From the NCBI GenBank assembly GCA_029204225.1, contig CM055103.1, positions 44,735,229 to 44,799,228 on the forward strand: 64,000 bases of DNA, in the 5' to 3' direction. Source of the stretch: Diphasiastrum complanatum. Lineage: Eukaryota; Streptophyta; Lycopodiopsida; Lycopodiales; Lycopodiaceae. A program made the translations under genes and the position numbers. Numbering within the stretch: the stretch's first letter is position 1; each line of letters starts with the position of its first letter. The notes under the pieces were generated by a model. That model ran no database searches, was not told where the DNA came from, and saw only the letters and a program-made list of their open reading frames with translations. This document shows positions 11,233-22,185 of this stretch, in pieces.

Positions 11233-11856
11233 TCATACAATTTTCAAGTCACCAAGTATTGCAAGTGAGCTATCCAAGACTAGGAGTATACTGTATCCTA
11301 TGTACTGGTCATGGACATAACATGGATCCTCCTTGGTCCTACAGTCAAGTGTTATATTGACATAGCATGTGCATCCAAAAGTTTTAAGAAAGTTGATACT
11401 CGGCCTCCTCTTGAATAGCATCTCAAAAGGTGTCCTTCCATCCAAAATAGCACTCGACCACCTATTGCACAAGAAATTAGCACACAACAAAGCTTGATCC
11501 CAAATTGGCTTATCAAGGTTAGCACTTAACCTCATGGCTTTGGCACTTTCACATAAAGTCCTATTCTTCCTCTCGGCCACTCCATTTTGTTGTGGAGTCC
11601 TTGGTGTTGTATACTCCCTTTGTTGTGGGGTCCCATGCTCATCACAAAAGGCCTTGAACTTGGTAGATATGTACTCTCCACTATTGTCACTCCTTAAGCA
11701 CTTGATCCTTTTGGAAAATTGGTTGACTCACACTAAGTAAATTCTTGGTACTGAAAGGTATGAACAAAACATCCTTCAAATGAACATTCCTATTTGTAGA
11801 GAGAGAAATAGGAATTGTGCCAATTCCTTGATTGTACACTCACCATCATTGGTCGT
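11233..11856 (-). pseudogene. Integrase region of copia element H (left remnant)
   Basis: The minus-strand frame reads MAERKNRTLCESAKAM, FWDQALLCANFLCNR-like and GRTPFEMLFKRRP, then CTCYVNI. This is the C-terminal half of a copia integrase core, containing the ERKNRT glutamate motif. Upstream (11581-11856) lies more integrase and pre-integrase sequence in broken frames. Homology continues across the J insertion: the sequence on its far side (24433 onward) is protease and gag of the same element, and the 5-bp GTAGA duplication flanks the insertion. The element is truncated at about 11233, so reverse transcriptase and RNase H are absent. Confidence 0.8.
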
Positions 11857-11861
11857 GTAGA

Positions 11862-12397
11862 TGTCATGTGCCAAATCCCAAGCAAATAGCAATAACAATG
11901 AAGTAAAGCTAGAAGCAAGAAAAGTACAAGACAATCATGATAACATACCAATAGAAAGCTAGAAACATGGAGATCTCAATGGAATCACATTAGCAATGAA
12001 AGAAAGAGTACAATCAATGGAAATGGAGCATTGATTCATGTGGATAGGGCACATGAGACCTAGCAATGGAGATCCCTATGGCTCACATTCACAAGGAAGC
12101 TAGAAGCTCTCACTTGCAAATGAGCCAAAAGATTCACAAAATGATGTCTCTTGCCTAGTTATAGACAATGCTCTTACTTAACTAAACATAACTATCTTGA
12201 AGGATAGGTAACCCTTGTTAAGCATTATTTAGCCTACATTGGGCCCTTAGTGGCCTATTATCCTTATTAATTACTTTGAAGGGCCTAAAGAGGGAACCAC
12301 CTTGTTCTTAAGGCTAATAGCTCCTTTTGGGCCTACAAAGCTTAGAATGGATATTCTGATGCATTGATATGCATGGATGTACTAAAAGTACATGACA
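11862..12397 (-). repeat. 3' LTR of J
   Basis: 536 bases, starting TGTCATGTGCC and ending AAAGTACATGACA. By eye it differs from the other LTR at about 20 positions (roughly 4 per cent). GTAGA lies immediately outside. Confidence 0.9.
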
Positions 12398-12479
12398 TTC
12401 CCCTTACTTAAACATTTTTGTCCTCAAAAATGAAAGGTATCTGTCTAGTAGCTCTAGGAACACATTTCAAATTGTATCG

Positions 12480-12990
12480 ATGGAGAATGTTGTTTCCAAC
12501 ATCTTCATGGTAATAGCCATGGCCACTTTCGAATGAAGGAGCTGTTGACCCAAGAATTGTCTTCATTGGGAAGATTCTTCCAATGAATTAGATATTCCTT
12601 GATTAACTTCCCATTTCACAATACCTTGTCCCAATATCCAACGATTTTGGCTATTCCAAAACCATTATGATCCAACGGTGGTAGAGTAACAGTTGCAGAT
12701 AAGTGTTCTCCCAAACTCCTCTTTAGAAGAGATACATGGAATACATGATGCATACGGGTTGTTGATGGTAGATCCAGTTCGTAATTCAACTCCCCCAGCT
12801 TCTTCACAATTTTAAAGAGAATCTAAGAGCCAGCTTTTTGCTTTGAATTTTCTTCAGCTTAGTGTATCTATAAGGTTGTAATCTTAAATATACATAATTT
12901 CCTTCAACAAAATCACAAAAAGTTCATTTTTGGTCAGCATATTGCTTCATTCATATCTAAGCTGCTTAAATGTGCTCTCGATTGGCCCTT
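12480..12990 (-). pseudogene. Integrase C-terminus and chromodomain of J
   Basis: The minus-strand frame 12616-12807 gives KKLGELNYELDLP, then MHHVFHVSLLK, the GPY/F-type end of a gypsy integrase. In a shifted frame just downstream (about 12520-12600) comes EYLIHWKNLP followed by WV, the core of a chromodomain. Chromodomains on integrase mark the chromovirus branch and guide insertion by binding histone marks. Several stops separate the pieces. Confidence 0.75.
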
Positions 12991-13990
12991 GTTGAGAATC
13001 GTGCATTGCTCTGATATGACTGATGAGAATTGTGAGAAGAAAATTCACGAAACATTCACGACTCTCTTTCGAGATTCGGATGGAGTTCAGATGCATTTGC
13101 TAGGCACTGCCAGCTGAAACACTCCTACAATCCTCTAGAGAGTAGTAAGTTACTACTGATCTACGTCCATAAAATTAATATAGCATTCGACTTCATTTCA
13201 ACCAAGGTGCGGATTTCAAAGGGAACAAGAAAACTCATACATATGAAAAATAAACAGCATAAGCATTCGACATCCAAGATCAGATACAACCAAAAAAATA
13301 ATCTATATTGATTTTCTCTGATTTCTTCAGGGCACTAGATGCGAATCCATGCAGTGTGTTGGTGTGAGAGAAGCACGATTCTCTCACAAGTAGTAGTCTC
13401 GCTTCACTAGCAAACAATTGGATCTTCTGATCCTAGACAGAATCATCTTCTCACACGTAGGCGGAGCTTCTGTCCGCGTTCGTCTTGATTGCTTACTAGC
13501 ATCAGACTTCTTTAGTGTCTCTTCTCTTAATTACACTTTGTGTATCCTGTTCTGATATGTGTCAAGTATTATCCAGTAAGTACGGTCTCTCTATGTAAAC
13601 CTAAGGTTAGAGTGATTATACACCTAAAGCTAATTAAGAAATTACAAGAGTGGCAAATTAGCCACGACCTAAGAAGTATCTACTAACGTCATGCCATCAG
13701 GTCAGATCTTTGTACTTCTGGGTACTTGCATGATCTCTGGTGGTACTCCTTGGAGCGCGAGAACAGAACGGGTTTCATTTCCACCGTTGGTTTCGCTTAC
13801 CTCGTCTGTCTTTCTCTCTTGCTGGACCGCAAAGGAATCTCGTTCGTGGATCCTTCGTGTTCACGAACCGTTCGTCTTCGTCTCCGTTGACTTTTGTGTT
13901 CGTGAAACTCTTCGTGTTTCTTGTCTCCAGATGTTCGAGTTCACGAACATCTTCGTCAATTGAAGGACTGAAAGCTAGCAAGGCTTTGTA
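12991..13990 (-). mobile_element. LTR-like insertion inside J integrase
   Basis: J integrase sequence stops at about 13992 and resumes at about 12990, so roughly 1 kb is foreign. At 13018 a degenerate initiator tRNA-Met primer site (GCTCTGATATGA) is followed by TGATGAGAATTGTGAG, which looks like an LTR start. The stretch has no coding capacity. Its far part (13840-13960) has a cluster of TTCGTG and CACGAA motifs. It is best read as a primer site plus LTR remnant of a non-autonomous element, with unresolved ends. Confidence 0.45.
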
Positions 13991-13991
13991 A

Positions 13992-14972
13992 TCAGAAACA
14001 CTTTGTTTCTTCAGCCCTCAAAATATCATTCATGTGTTGAACCTGGTCCACCACTGCTGGAACTACAACCTCTGACAAATCTGCACTAATGGATTGTAAT
14101 GGTTCATGGCCATATAATGCAAAGAAAGGCGTCATACCGATTGACACATGTGGAGTGCTGTTATAACAAAATTCGGCGAGATACAACCAATCAACCCACT
14201 TTGTCTAATGATCTGAAACAAAATGTCACAAATAACACTCCAACCACTGGTTAGCCTTTTCTGTTTGCCCATCAATTTCTGGATGAAATGATGTACTTAA
14301 GCACAATTTAGTGCCCAACTTGTCCATCAAGACCTTCCGAAAAGTGGAAATAAATCTATTATCTCTATCACTCACTATCTCTTTTGGTATACCGTGTAAC
14401 TTGAAGACATTCTTCAAGAATATTTGTGCTACTTGGGCTGCACTATCAGTTGTTTTATAAAGTAGGAAATGTGCATATTTTGTAAGCCGATCCACCATCA
14501 CATAGATACCATCATATCCCCCAGTTGTGTTGGCAAGGAAGGTATAAAATCCATGCTACGCTGCGTGGGAATGGATAGCGGATGCAATAAGCCTGGTTGT
14601 TTAACATGTTCCACCTTATTTACTTGACAAGGAATACATTCTTGCACATATGTGTATATAGCTTTCTTCATACCAGCCCATTTGAATAGCTTGCGGATGG
14701 TTTGATGTCTTCAAAATTCCACTATGCTCAGCACTGGGAGATGAGTGTAGCTCATACAACACTTGCAGAATAAACTTAGATTTAGGAGCAAGCACAACTC
14801 TAGAATTGTCATACAACAATATTTGTCCTTGTTTCCTATAACGGGGATGAACATCTGAGTTGGAAACTTGAGTTTCCTCCCAAATCTCTTTCAAATCTGG
14901 ATCCTCCATATATTCCGCTTGAATGTCTTTTATCCAATCTGCACTCAATGCAGTTATTGCAGATTGTGCCAA
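13992..14972 (-). pseudogene. Integrase core of chromovirus J
   Basis: Read on the minus strand, 14616-14972 holds the linker and a degenerate zinc-binding region (LHSSPSAEHSGILKT). 14226-14501 holds the core: MVDRLTKYAHF with the first acidic region, IVSDRDNRF with the second Asp, and HPEIDGQTEKANQ with the Glu. 13992-14186 continues with YNSTPHVSIGMTPF and YGHEPL. Frames are broken between these parts, and the tail is cut at 13992 by an insertion. Confidence 0.85.
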
Positions 14973-16549
14973 ATCTCAAATTTGACCACAACATTCTGTG
15001 CGCTTCCGTTAGAAAATGACCCAAATTTCGTTTTGATGTTTCGCCAAGTATGCCACATATTCCTCTGTAGACTCCAAAGATGCATTCATCTGCAAAGACG
15101 ATATTCTCGATAATGCATCTGCAAACACATTGTCCTTTTCTTTTAGAGATTCAATGTTAAAATCATAAGATTGAACTTGTGATAACCATCTCTTCTACTT
15201 GTCATTCAACTGCTTTTGGCTCAAGAAATATTTCAGATTATGATGGTCACTTTTAATCAAGAATTTAGAACCATATAAATAGTGTCACCATTTCTTAAGA
15301 GCATGCACAATTGCCAGCATCTCCTTATTATGAGTAGGATATGATACTTCCTTATCAGTGAGTTTCCTACTTTCATAAGCAATGACTCCATCTGATTGGC
15401 TCAAAATAGCTCCCAATCCTGTGCCACTGGCATCCACTGTAACCATGAAAGGTAAGTTGAAATTGGGCTGCACTAGTAACGGAGCTGTTACCAACGATTC
15501 CTTAAGAGATTCAAAAGCCATCTGAGTTTTCTCATTCCATTCAGACTTGTCCTTTCTCAGAAGATGGGTAAGCGGTGTTGCCACTTTTGAGAAGTCGTGA
15601 ATGAATCTTCTATAATAAGAAGCTAAATCCAGGAAATTCTCTGATGTTGTTAGGTGAATTCCAATTCTTGATTGCCTCATTCTTTTGGTCCACCTTGATT
15701 CCCTCCTTGGACACAATATGTCCCAAGTATTCCACCTCATCTCGAGCGAATTCACATTTGGTTATTTTTGCAAAAAACTTGTAGTCTCGAAGAATACTTA
15801 AAACTATATCCAAATGTTTTGCATGCTCTTCCATGTTCCTGCTATAAATCAGGATGTCATCAAAGAATACCAACACAAACAAATAAAGGTAAGGTTCAAA
15901 AATTCGATTCATAAGAGCTTGAAAAGTGGCAGGAGCATTAGTCAATCTGAATGGCATAACTTTGAATTCATAATGTCCCTTGTCAGTTCGAAAAGCTGTT
16001 TTATGCTGATCCTCTTCTTTGACCTTAATTTGATGGTATCTTGAATGTAAATCTATCTTTGAAAAAACGCTAGCTCCCTTTAACGCATCCAACAAATCAT
16101 CCACTCTAGGGATTGGATATCTGTTTTTGATGGTCACTTTGTTAAGAGCTCGATAATCAATACACATCCTGAATGTTCCATCCTTCTTCTTAACCAGCAA
16201 CACGGGAGAGGCAAAAGGTGATTTACTTTGAACAATAAATTCTTGTGAGACTAACTCCTGAACCTGTTTATGGACTTCTTCTTTTTCGGACTTTGATAGT
16301 CTGTAAGGTAGTAGTTTGACCAGTTTAGTCCCCGATTCCAATTCAATGGGATGGTCCACAAATCTGTAGGAGGTTCCCTTTGGATAACTGATCAGCAAAC
16401 ACATCAAAAAATTTACCCAAGATCTTCCAAATTTTCAGATCTTTCACACTTTGTTTTACCTTGGCCAATGGTTTTGTTTTTACTTTCTTGACTTGTCCTT
16501 CAACTTCTTCAATTCTGAGCACAAATATTTCCAAATTTGATCTAGACAA
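14973..16549 (-). pseudogene. Reverse transcriptase-RNase H of chromovirus J
   Basis: The minus-strand frame 15610-16407 carries a nearly full reverse transcriptase: [73 protein letters not shown] and [12 protein letters not shown]. RNase H follows in 15285-15755 (FMVTVDASGTGLGAILSQ, SYPTHNKEMLAIVHALKKW) and, with breaks, down to about 15060 (ADALSR-like end). A frameshift near 15700 separates reverse transcriptase and RNase H. The catalytic DD pair is intact. Confidence 0.88.
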
Positions 16550-16576
16550 CCTTTGAGCCTTCTCTACAGAAATCAG

Positions 16577-16966
16577 CTATAAAGTTGAACGCAGTTGAGT
16601 AGATTGAACGCTGTGTAGTTCAAATTGGCGTTCTCCTTGTCTGAGGCTCATTAGTCCTTGATCGAAGTTGATTGTTACATTTGCCAAGGTCTTAAGCCAT
16701 TCCACCCCTAGTATAACATCAATTGGACCCAACTCCACAATATGGAAACTCATTTTAAGAGTATAATCCTCCATTTGTAATTTCACTACTGGAGTGATGT
16801 TATTACAAGGAATGGTTACTCCTTTGGCAATCTGGACTCTCATCTTATCACAATGATCCAAAGATGCTAATCCACAGCTTCGTAATGACCTACTATTAAA
16901 GAAATTATGCGTACTACCACTATCTATTAAGCAAAATACTTTCCTTCCATTAATTAATGCTTGCAC
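16577..16966 (-). pseudogene. Retropepsin-like protease of chromovirus J
   Basis: A 129-residue frame with VFCLIDSGSTHNFF (catalytic DSG) and IDVILGVEWL, the two hallmark ends of a gypsy aspartic protease domain. It lies between gag and reverse transcriptase, as expected. The frame itself is open, but it is separated from gag and reverse transcriptase by stops. Confidence 0.85.
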
Positions 16967-17059
16967 ATGGAAGGTTTTGTTAGAATGGGGTCCATTGAAA
17001 GCATTTAAAGATATGTTTAATAGTTCAACTTTCTGATCCCTCCTAATGGATCTTTCCTG

Positions 17060-18493
17060 CTATCTGTGGCCTGATTGATGGTTTGGTGATTCCTCATCAA
17101 ATGAGGTGTCTTCCTTTCCTTCATCACTTTGCAGCGGCTGAGTGTTAATGACATTCTCTGAAAAAGTGCTAGTATCATCTTCATCATCTTCAATAATCAA
17201 GGAAATCCCTGCAAACTTAGCTTTGTCACACTTATGCATCTCTGGTTTCCATTTTTGCTTACAAGTAAAACATAAGCCTTGCTGCCGCAGTCGATCTATC
17301 TCTGCTTTTGATCTAACAATCTTCACCTCTGGCTTGGCCTCCATGTTGCTCACTTGTTTCTTACCACTATTCCTCCTATCAGCTTCTTTAACTGTCGGGT
17401 ACTGGAGGATTGTGTTCCTTTCCTTATCATGTCGACGGATATCAAAATTCCGCTTAGCTTCTCGTCCGTTAACTTCATATCTGGGTGCTTCTGATTTAGT
17501 CGACCACCTACAAGCATATTTAGGCTCAATTTTAAGAGCCACCCGCATAGCCTGATCGAGATCAATACAAAAATGTGATGCTACATCAGCTCCAATATCT
17601 GTCTGCAGTCCTTGTATATACCTTTGTAAGTGATCTGCATTAGACATTGTGGGTAGTTTAAGAGTTAGACTCCAAAAATTAAACTTATACTCTTTTATTG
17701 AACTCTTCTGACGTATCCTTGTCCATCTTTTAAAGTTGTCGTCATCTTGGAATGGTCTTCTGAAGGTCTCAATACAAGCATTCTTAAATAATGGCCAATT
17801 AGTTCGTGCATTACATTCCTCTATTGATAACCTATTCTCCCTCTGCTTCCACCACTCATAAGCTACTTCTTCAAAGTGGATCGTAGCGAAAGTGATTTTA
17901 TCTTGGTCATCTGTATTGAACAGAGTAAAGTAACGATCTAATTTATCCAACCACTCCTCAATGTCAAGGGTCTTAAAGTCACCGTTGATTTTTGGAATGG
18001 TTATCTTATCCTTGTACTCCCGAGTATCAAAGTGGTTCCATTGTTCATGAAGTCTCGTGGAGTGTTGCACTCGGTATTCAAACATGCCCCCATTAGTTCC
18101 AAGTCTGACTGGGTATTCAATATTAGTCTGTAATACATGTTTTCCCTTGTTCATGTCAATTCTTCGTACATCCTGAAAAGATGTTACATTTTGTGATGGA
18201 GATGGTAGTCGGAACGATGTAGATGGCTGATTAGATCTCTGATCAACTCCCGCTAGTTTGTCTTGCTACCAGCTAGGCTGTTAAACAATTTTTCCCATTT
18301 CGCCTCATCAGCAAGTCGATTTCTTTCCATTGCTTGCAGCATTGTAACTATCAGATCTTGAGTAACCTGCATTTTACTTAATATGTTTTCTTGCTAGTTT
18401 GAAACCTGCAGTTCTTCCATCGTTTCATCAGTTGGCAAGTTGTCTTGAGGTGGGTTATTTTTATCCACTGTCTGTTTTCCTTTACCACCCATT
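17060..18493 (-). pseudogene. Gag of chromovirus J
   Basis: The likely start is MGGKGKQT at 18493; two stops follow before the long open part (17060-18154, 364 residues). That part has the chromovirus capsid signature: IPKINGDFKTLDIEEWLDKLDRYF-type sequence, ATIHFEEVAYEWWKQ, WPLFKNACIETF, and a polar region. A single zinc knuckle reads CFTCKQKW...MHKC near 17240. An acidic tail follows. Only the N-terminal stops break it. Confidence 0.87.
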
Positions 18494-18971
18494 CTGAAGC
18501 ATTACAACAGTAATTTGGATAGTCTCAGTGAATTTGTCGTATCGTTCTAAACACTTTCTGTTTTTACTTCACTGAAATTTGAGCTCACACTAAAAAGTTA
18601 TGGAAGTTTAAAAAAAAAAAAACTTGGAAAATAGATTATTTACAACTTAGAATAATGGGCTTTAGAAATTCAAAATTATATTCTATATCTTTTTGGAATC
18701 TATGAAACATTGAAGTGCTGGACGAAAAAAAATGCTTGGAATCGTGAAAAATCTTAAAATTGTTGGCAAATTCTTTTTTATCGGCTGCTCTTGTGGTGCA
18801 TTTGAGTGCTCGTCCAAAAAATTTGTGACAACCCTAATTTTTTTGAAAAATTGTATGCAAATAGAAGGGATCGAGCTAGAGAGAGAAAAGAGAGAAAGGG
18901 GCGCGCAGGCAGGGAAGAGGTAGAGAGAGAAACGGGGTAACTGACGCAATTTAGAGAGAGAGAATCTCAAC
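18494..18971 (-). other. Leader of J, left part
   Basis: Non-coding, AT-rich, ending in a GA-rich stretch (18870-18965) that resembles the minisatellite at 22186-22320 on the other side of the chimeric insert. Confidence 0.45.
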
Positions 18972-19002
18972 CGACAGGGAAAGCGTAGGTAACCGAAGGA
19001 GA
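18972..19002. repeat. 31-bp direct repeat, left copy
   Basis: Thirty-one bases starting CGACAGGGAAAGCG are repeated exactly at 22155-22185. The pair brackets the copia/gypsy chimera. Confidence 0.85.
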
Positions 19003-19922
19003 TCTAAAATAGCAGTCAGCCACCTATTGCACAAGAAATTGGCACACAACAAAGCTTGATCCCAAAATGGTTTATCAAGATTAGCACTTAAACTCATGGC
19101 TTTAGCACTTTCACATAAAGTCATGTTCTTCCTTTCAGCCACTCCATTTTGTTGTGGGTCCTTGATGTCGTATACTCTCTCTGGATTTCATGCTCATCAC
19201 CAAAGGCCTTGAACTTGGTAGATATGTACTCACCACGCTTGTCACTCTTTGAGCACTTGATCTTTGTGGAAAACTGGTTCTCCCTTGCATTCTTGAACTT
19301 GATAAAGACATCATATGTTTCATCCTTGCTCTTTAGTGGATAGATCGAACAAAATCTAATAAAATCATCAATGAAACTTACATACATCTTAGCTCCACTA
19401 TTGCTAATTGTAGTAAATCCATGAATATCCGAATGTACAAGTTGAAAAGGCTTTGGAGATCTACATGTAGATCTAGTATAAGGTAGTCTATGTGACTTAG
19501 ACACACCACAAGACTCACAAACATGATTGATGCCACTTAAAAAACTTGGAAGACCTATTACAACCTTCTTTCTAGCCATTACCTCCAATGACTTGAAGTT
19601 GAGGTGTCCCATCCTTTTATGCCAAACTTTTTTAATAGGTACTTGATCTTTTGCAACACATCCAACTTGGTTAGCAATAACAAAAGCATCTAGTTTGAAC
19701 AACTTTCCTTACCGTTTACCTTTTCCAATCAAGACATCCTTCCTTTTGTTCATACAAGCATCTCCATCAAACTCAACCTTGAGGCTTTTACTTAGCATTT
19801 GACTCACACTAAGAAAATTCTTGGTAATAGATGGAATAAACAAGACATCCTCCAAATGAACATTCCTTTCTGTAGTGAGAAAAATAGGAATTGTGCCAAT
19901 CCCTTTGATTGCACACTCACCC
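19003..19922 (-). pseudogene. Copia integrase fragment K
   Basis: The minus-strand frame 19121-19702 reads VWHKRMGHLNFKSLEVM (zinc-binding HH), VCESCGVSKSHRLPY (CC), FQLVHSDIHGF, YVSFIDDFIRF and SDKRGEY. The adjoining frame (18951-19142) gives AERKN-TLCESAKAM. It is closely related to the integrase of element H at 11233. It is flanked on its left by the 31-bp direct repeat, and on its right it joins directly (at about 19922) to a gypsy gag in the opposite orientation. Confidence 0.85.
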
Positions 19923-21100
19923 TACTGCAGAAATGATGCTCAATGAGTTCAGGAAACTTGGGAAGAACCAACAAAAACAAATGGAAAAGTTGTAGTCACA
20001 ATTTGATGAGAAGATCAAAGCATTGGAAAATTTCCACGTACAAGCAAACAAGGAACCTGAGAAGTTTGTAAAGACTTTTTCTACCAAGGAAAATGTCTGG
20101 TGTTCTATTTGTACAGAAAATCACACAGTGAACGAATGTCCTCAATTGAAAAAATGAATGGAAATCAGTGTTTGCCATTTGTGTAATTCACATGACCATG
20201 AGACTGATTTTTGTAACTTCAACCCTCGGATAATTCAGCAACAATATGTCCAAATGGGATATCCAGAACCACAATCTGGAGGAAATCCAGCAGCTAGACC
20301 TCGACAATCTACTCTTGGATACCCGGAACGTTTAGCTTTACCTGCCCCACCAAAGCACTCTGCTCCTCCTACCAATTTGATGGAACCAGAACCATACATA
20401 AGTGCTGAGCAATGGAACTATGGTAATGAACAAGAAGGTGGATCTTCAGGTGGATCTTCGGAACAATATGCTATTTATGATGCCGCTCAACAACAAGCGT
20501 CTAGAAATTGGACCAGAGCACCACTTGGATGCTTTGCATGTGGAGAAAATCACAGAGTTGCAGAATGTCCAAATAAAAGATTATTTGTACCATTCTATCG
20601 TGACTATGGTTATGGGCATTGCTATAAAGAATGTCCAGCAAGACCGAAAGCACCACCAACTACAGCTCCTGTAAATTTGTTAACAATCAAGCTAAGACCA
20701 GTAGCTCAGATTAAATCAAGTGCACCCTTGATGGTGGTCACCAGAGCATAGAAGCAGAAAGAACCAGTAGCGGATCTAGTACCTGCTGATTCTATACCAT
20801 TGAATGGTACACCAACAACATCGGGAGTCTATCCAAATCTTAATACAGAAAAACGAAGATATCATATTACGAGGCAGTGGATCAAACATCTGCAAGAAGA
20901 AGAGGAGCTTGAAGGTGCTAAAGCAACAATAGAAGTTCATTTTTCACCATTGCAGCCTCCAAGAAATTTACGTACGGATATGAATGATCAGTTACATCAT
21001 CATGAAGAACCCTTCAAGATGACTGAACCAGAAGCACCGCAAACAGAACTGCTCATGAACACTTCGTCTAGCAAGATCATATTTCATTGGGAGAGTTCCT
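19923..21100 (+). pseudogene. Gag of gypsy copy C with four zinc knuckles
   Basis: The frame starts inside gag with AEMMLNEF, matching copy D. Knuckle 1 at 20101-20139 is CSICTENHTVNEC (CX2CX3HX4C). Knuckle 2 at 20173-20214 is CHLCNSHDHETDFC (CX2CX4HX4C). After a proline/glutamine-rich linker comes knuckle 3 at 20530-20568, CFACGENHRVAEC. A fourth, degenerate one at 20593-20634 ends YGHCYKEC. Stops lie after the first knuckle (20155) and at about 20749. The C-terminal part (20800-21100) is polar and unassigned. This is the best preserved copy of the unusual Gag. It is truncated at the N-terminus by the junction with fragment K. Confidence 0.85.
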
Positions 21101-22154
21101 GAAGTCGGTGCCAAAAGCAAAAGAAGTCTTAGCGCAAAAGTTAGCTCAAGAAGAACCAGAAGTCCATCAGGAGCCACTTTTTTGTGCTGGATTTGAAGAA
21201 TCTAATGAAGTACTCCATGTTGGAGCCGCTTGGGAAAGTGACAAAAGAATATCACTATGTCAATACAACATAGACAATTTTCTAAAGAAACAACTGTGAT
21301 AGATGGCGCTTCAGGAGTTAACCTGATTTCTACAAAGCTATGTGCAAAATGGGGCCTTACAAAGATCAAGCCTGCTACTTTTGCTATTAAGCTAGCTGAT
21401 CAAACGATAGTTCGTCCGCGAGGAATGGTTGAAGATATACCTCTCAGAATTGCGGGAGTACAATTTGTCATTACTTTCGTAGTGATGGACTTACCAGAAG
21501 CGCCAAATGTCTATCGAGTTTTATTGGGACATCCATGATTACTAGTTGCGCAAGTAGTTCATAACTGGGGTACCGAAAAAATCACTTTTGAAAATCATGA
21601 ACGTGTAGTTAAAGTGGATCCTACAACTTAGACTATCAACGATTCGTCAACAACAGATCATACTTGTGACTGACCATAGAAGAATTTGGGAGTTCACTAC
21701 GATTCTCAAATGGATATTGTCATTTGGAAGGAAGCTCTTGCAACGATTGATTGTACAACAGGATATATGTGTCAACAAGGTAATCAATCAGATTTGAGCG
21801 AGATTTCCTTATTAGATCGAACTTTGGATACACCAATCACGTGTCCACTAAATGTGTTGAATGTAGCCTGGATATCAACGGAACCTATACCAGATCCAAT
21901 TGAGGATGAACTCAAACCTGTGAGTCATGCCTTGACATATGATGACAATGCTGAACTTATGGATGAACAAATTCTAAATCATATGGATCCGACCAGATTT
22001 GGAGTGCGTAATATTCCTGATGAACCAACAATAAAACTGGCCAAAGCAGCTATATTGAAGGAAGATAGGATCACAGGATCGATGACGAAAAAACAAGCTA
22101 AGCAACTTTATAATACGGTCCTGAAATGGGAAAATTCCCCTTAAAAGCGAGAAA
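21101..22154 (+). pseudogene. Protease region and downstream pol of gypsy copy C
   Basis: After a frame break, 21257-21538 gives VIDGASGVNLIS, KLCAKWGL, IKLADQTIVRPRGMVEDI and YRVLLGHP. This is a retropepsin-like domain of the kind with D-G-x-S-G-V-N around the catalytic Asp. It continues to about 21630 (HNWGTEKITF). 21686-22144 is an open 152-residue acidic stretch. It probably precedes reverse transcriptase and I cannot assign a function to it. The element stops at 22154, where the second copy of the 31-bp repeat begins. Confidence 0.7.
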
Positions 22155-22185
22155 CGACAGGGAAAGCGTAGGTAACCGAAGGAGA
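22155..22185. repeat. 31-bp direct repeat, right copy
   Basis: Exact copy of 18972-19002; see there. It leads into a GA-rich minisatellite. Confidence 0.85.

Noticed and set aside
13691-13991. Two overlapping plus-strand frames of 80-90 residues
   Set aside because: They lie in the repeat-rich insert in J integrase and are driven by the TTCGTG words.
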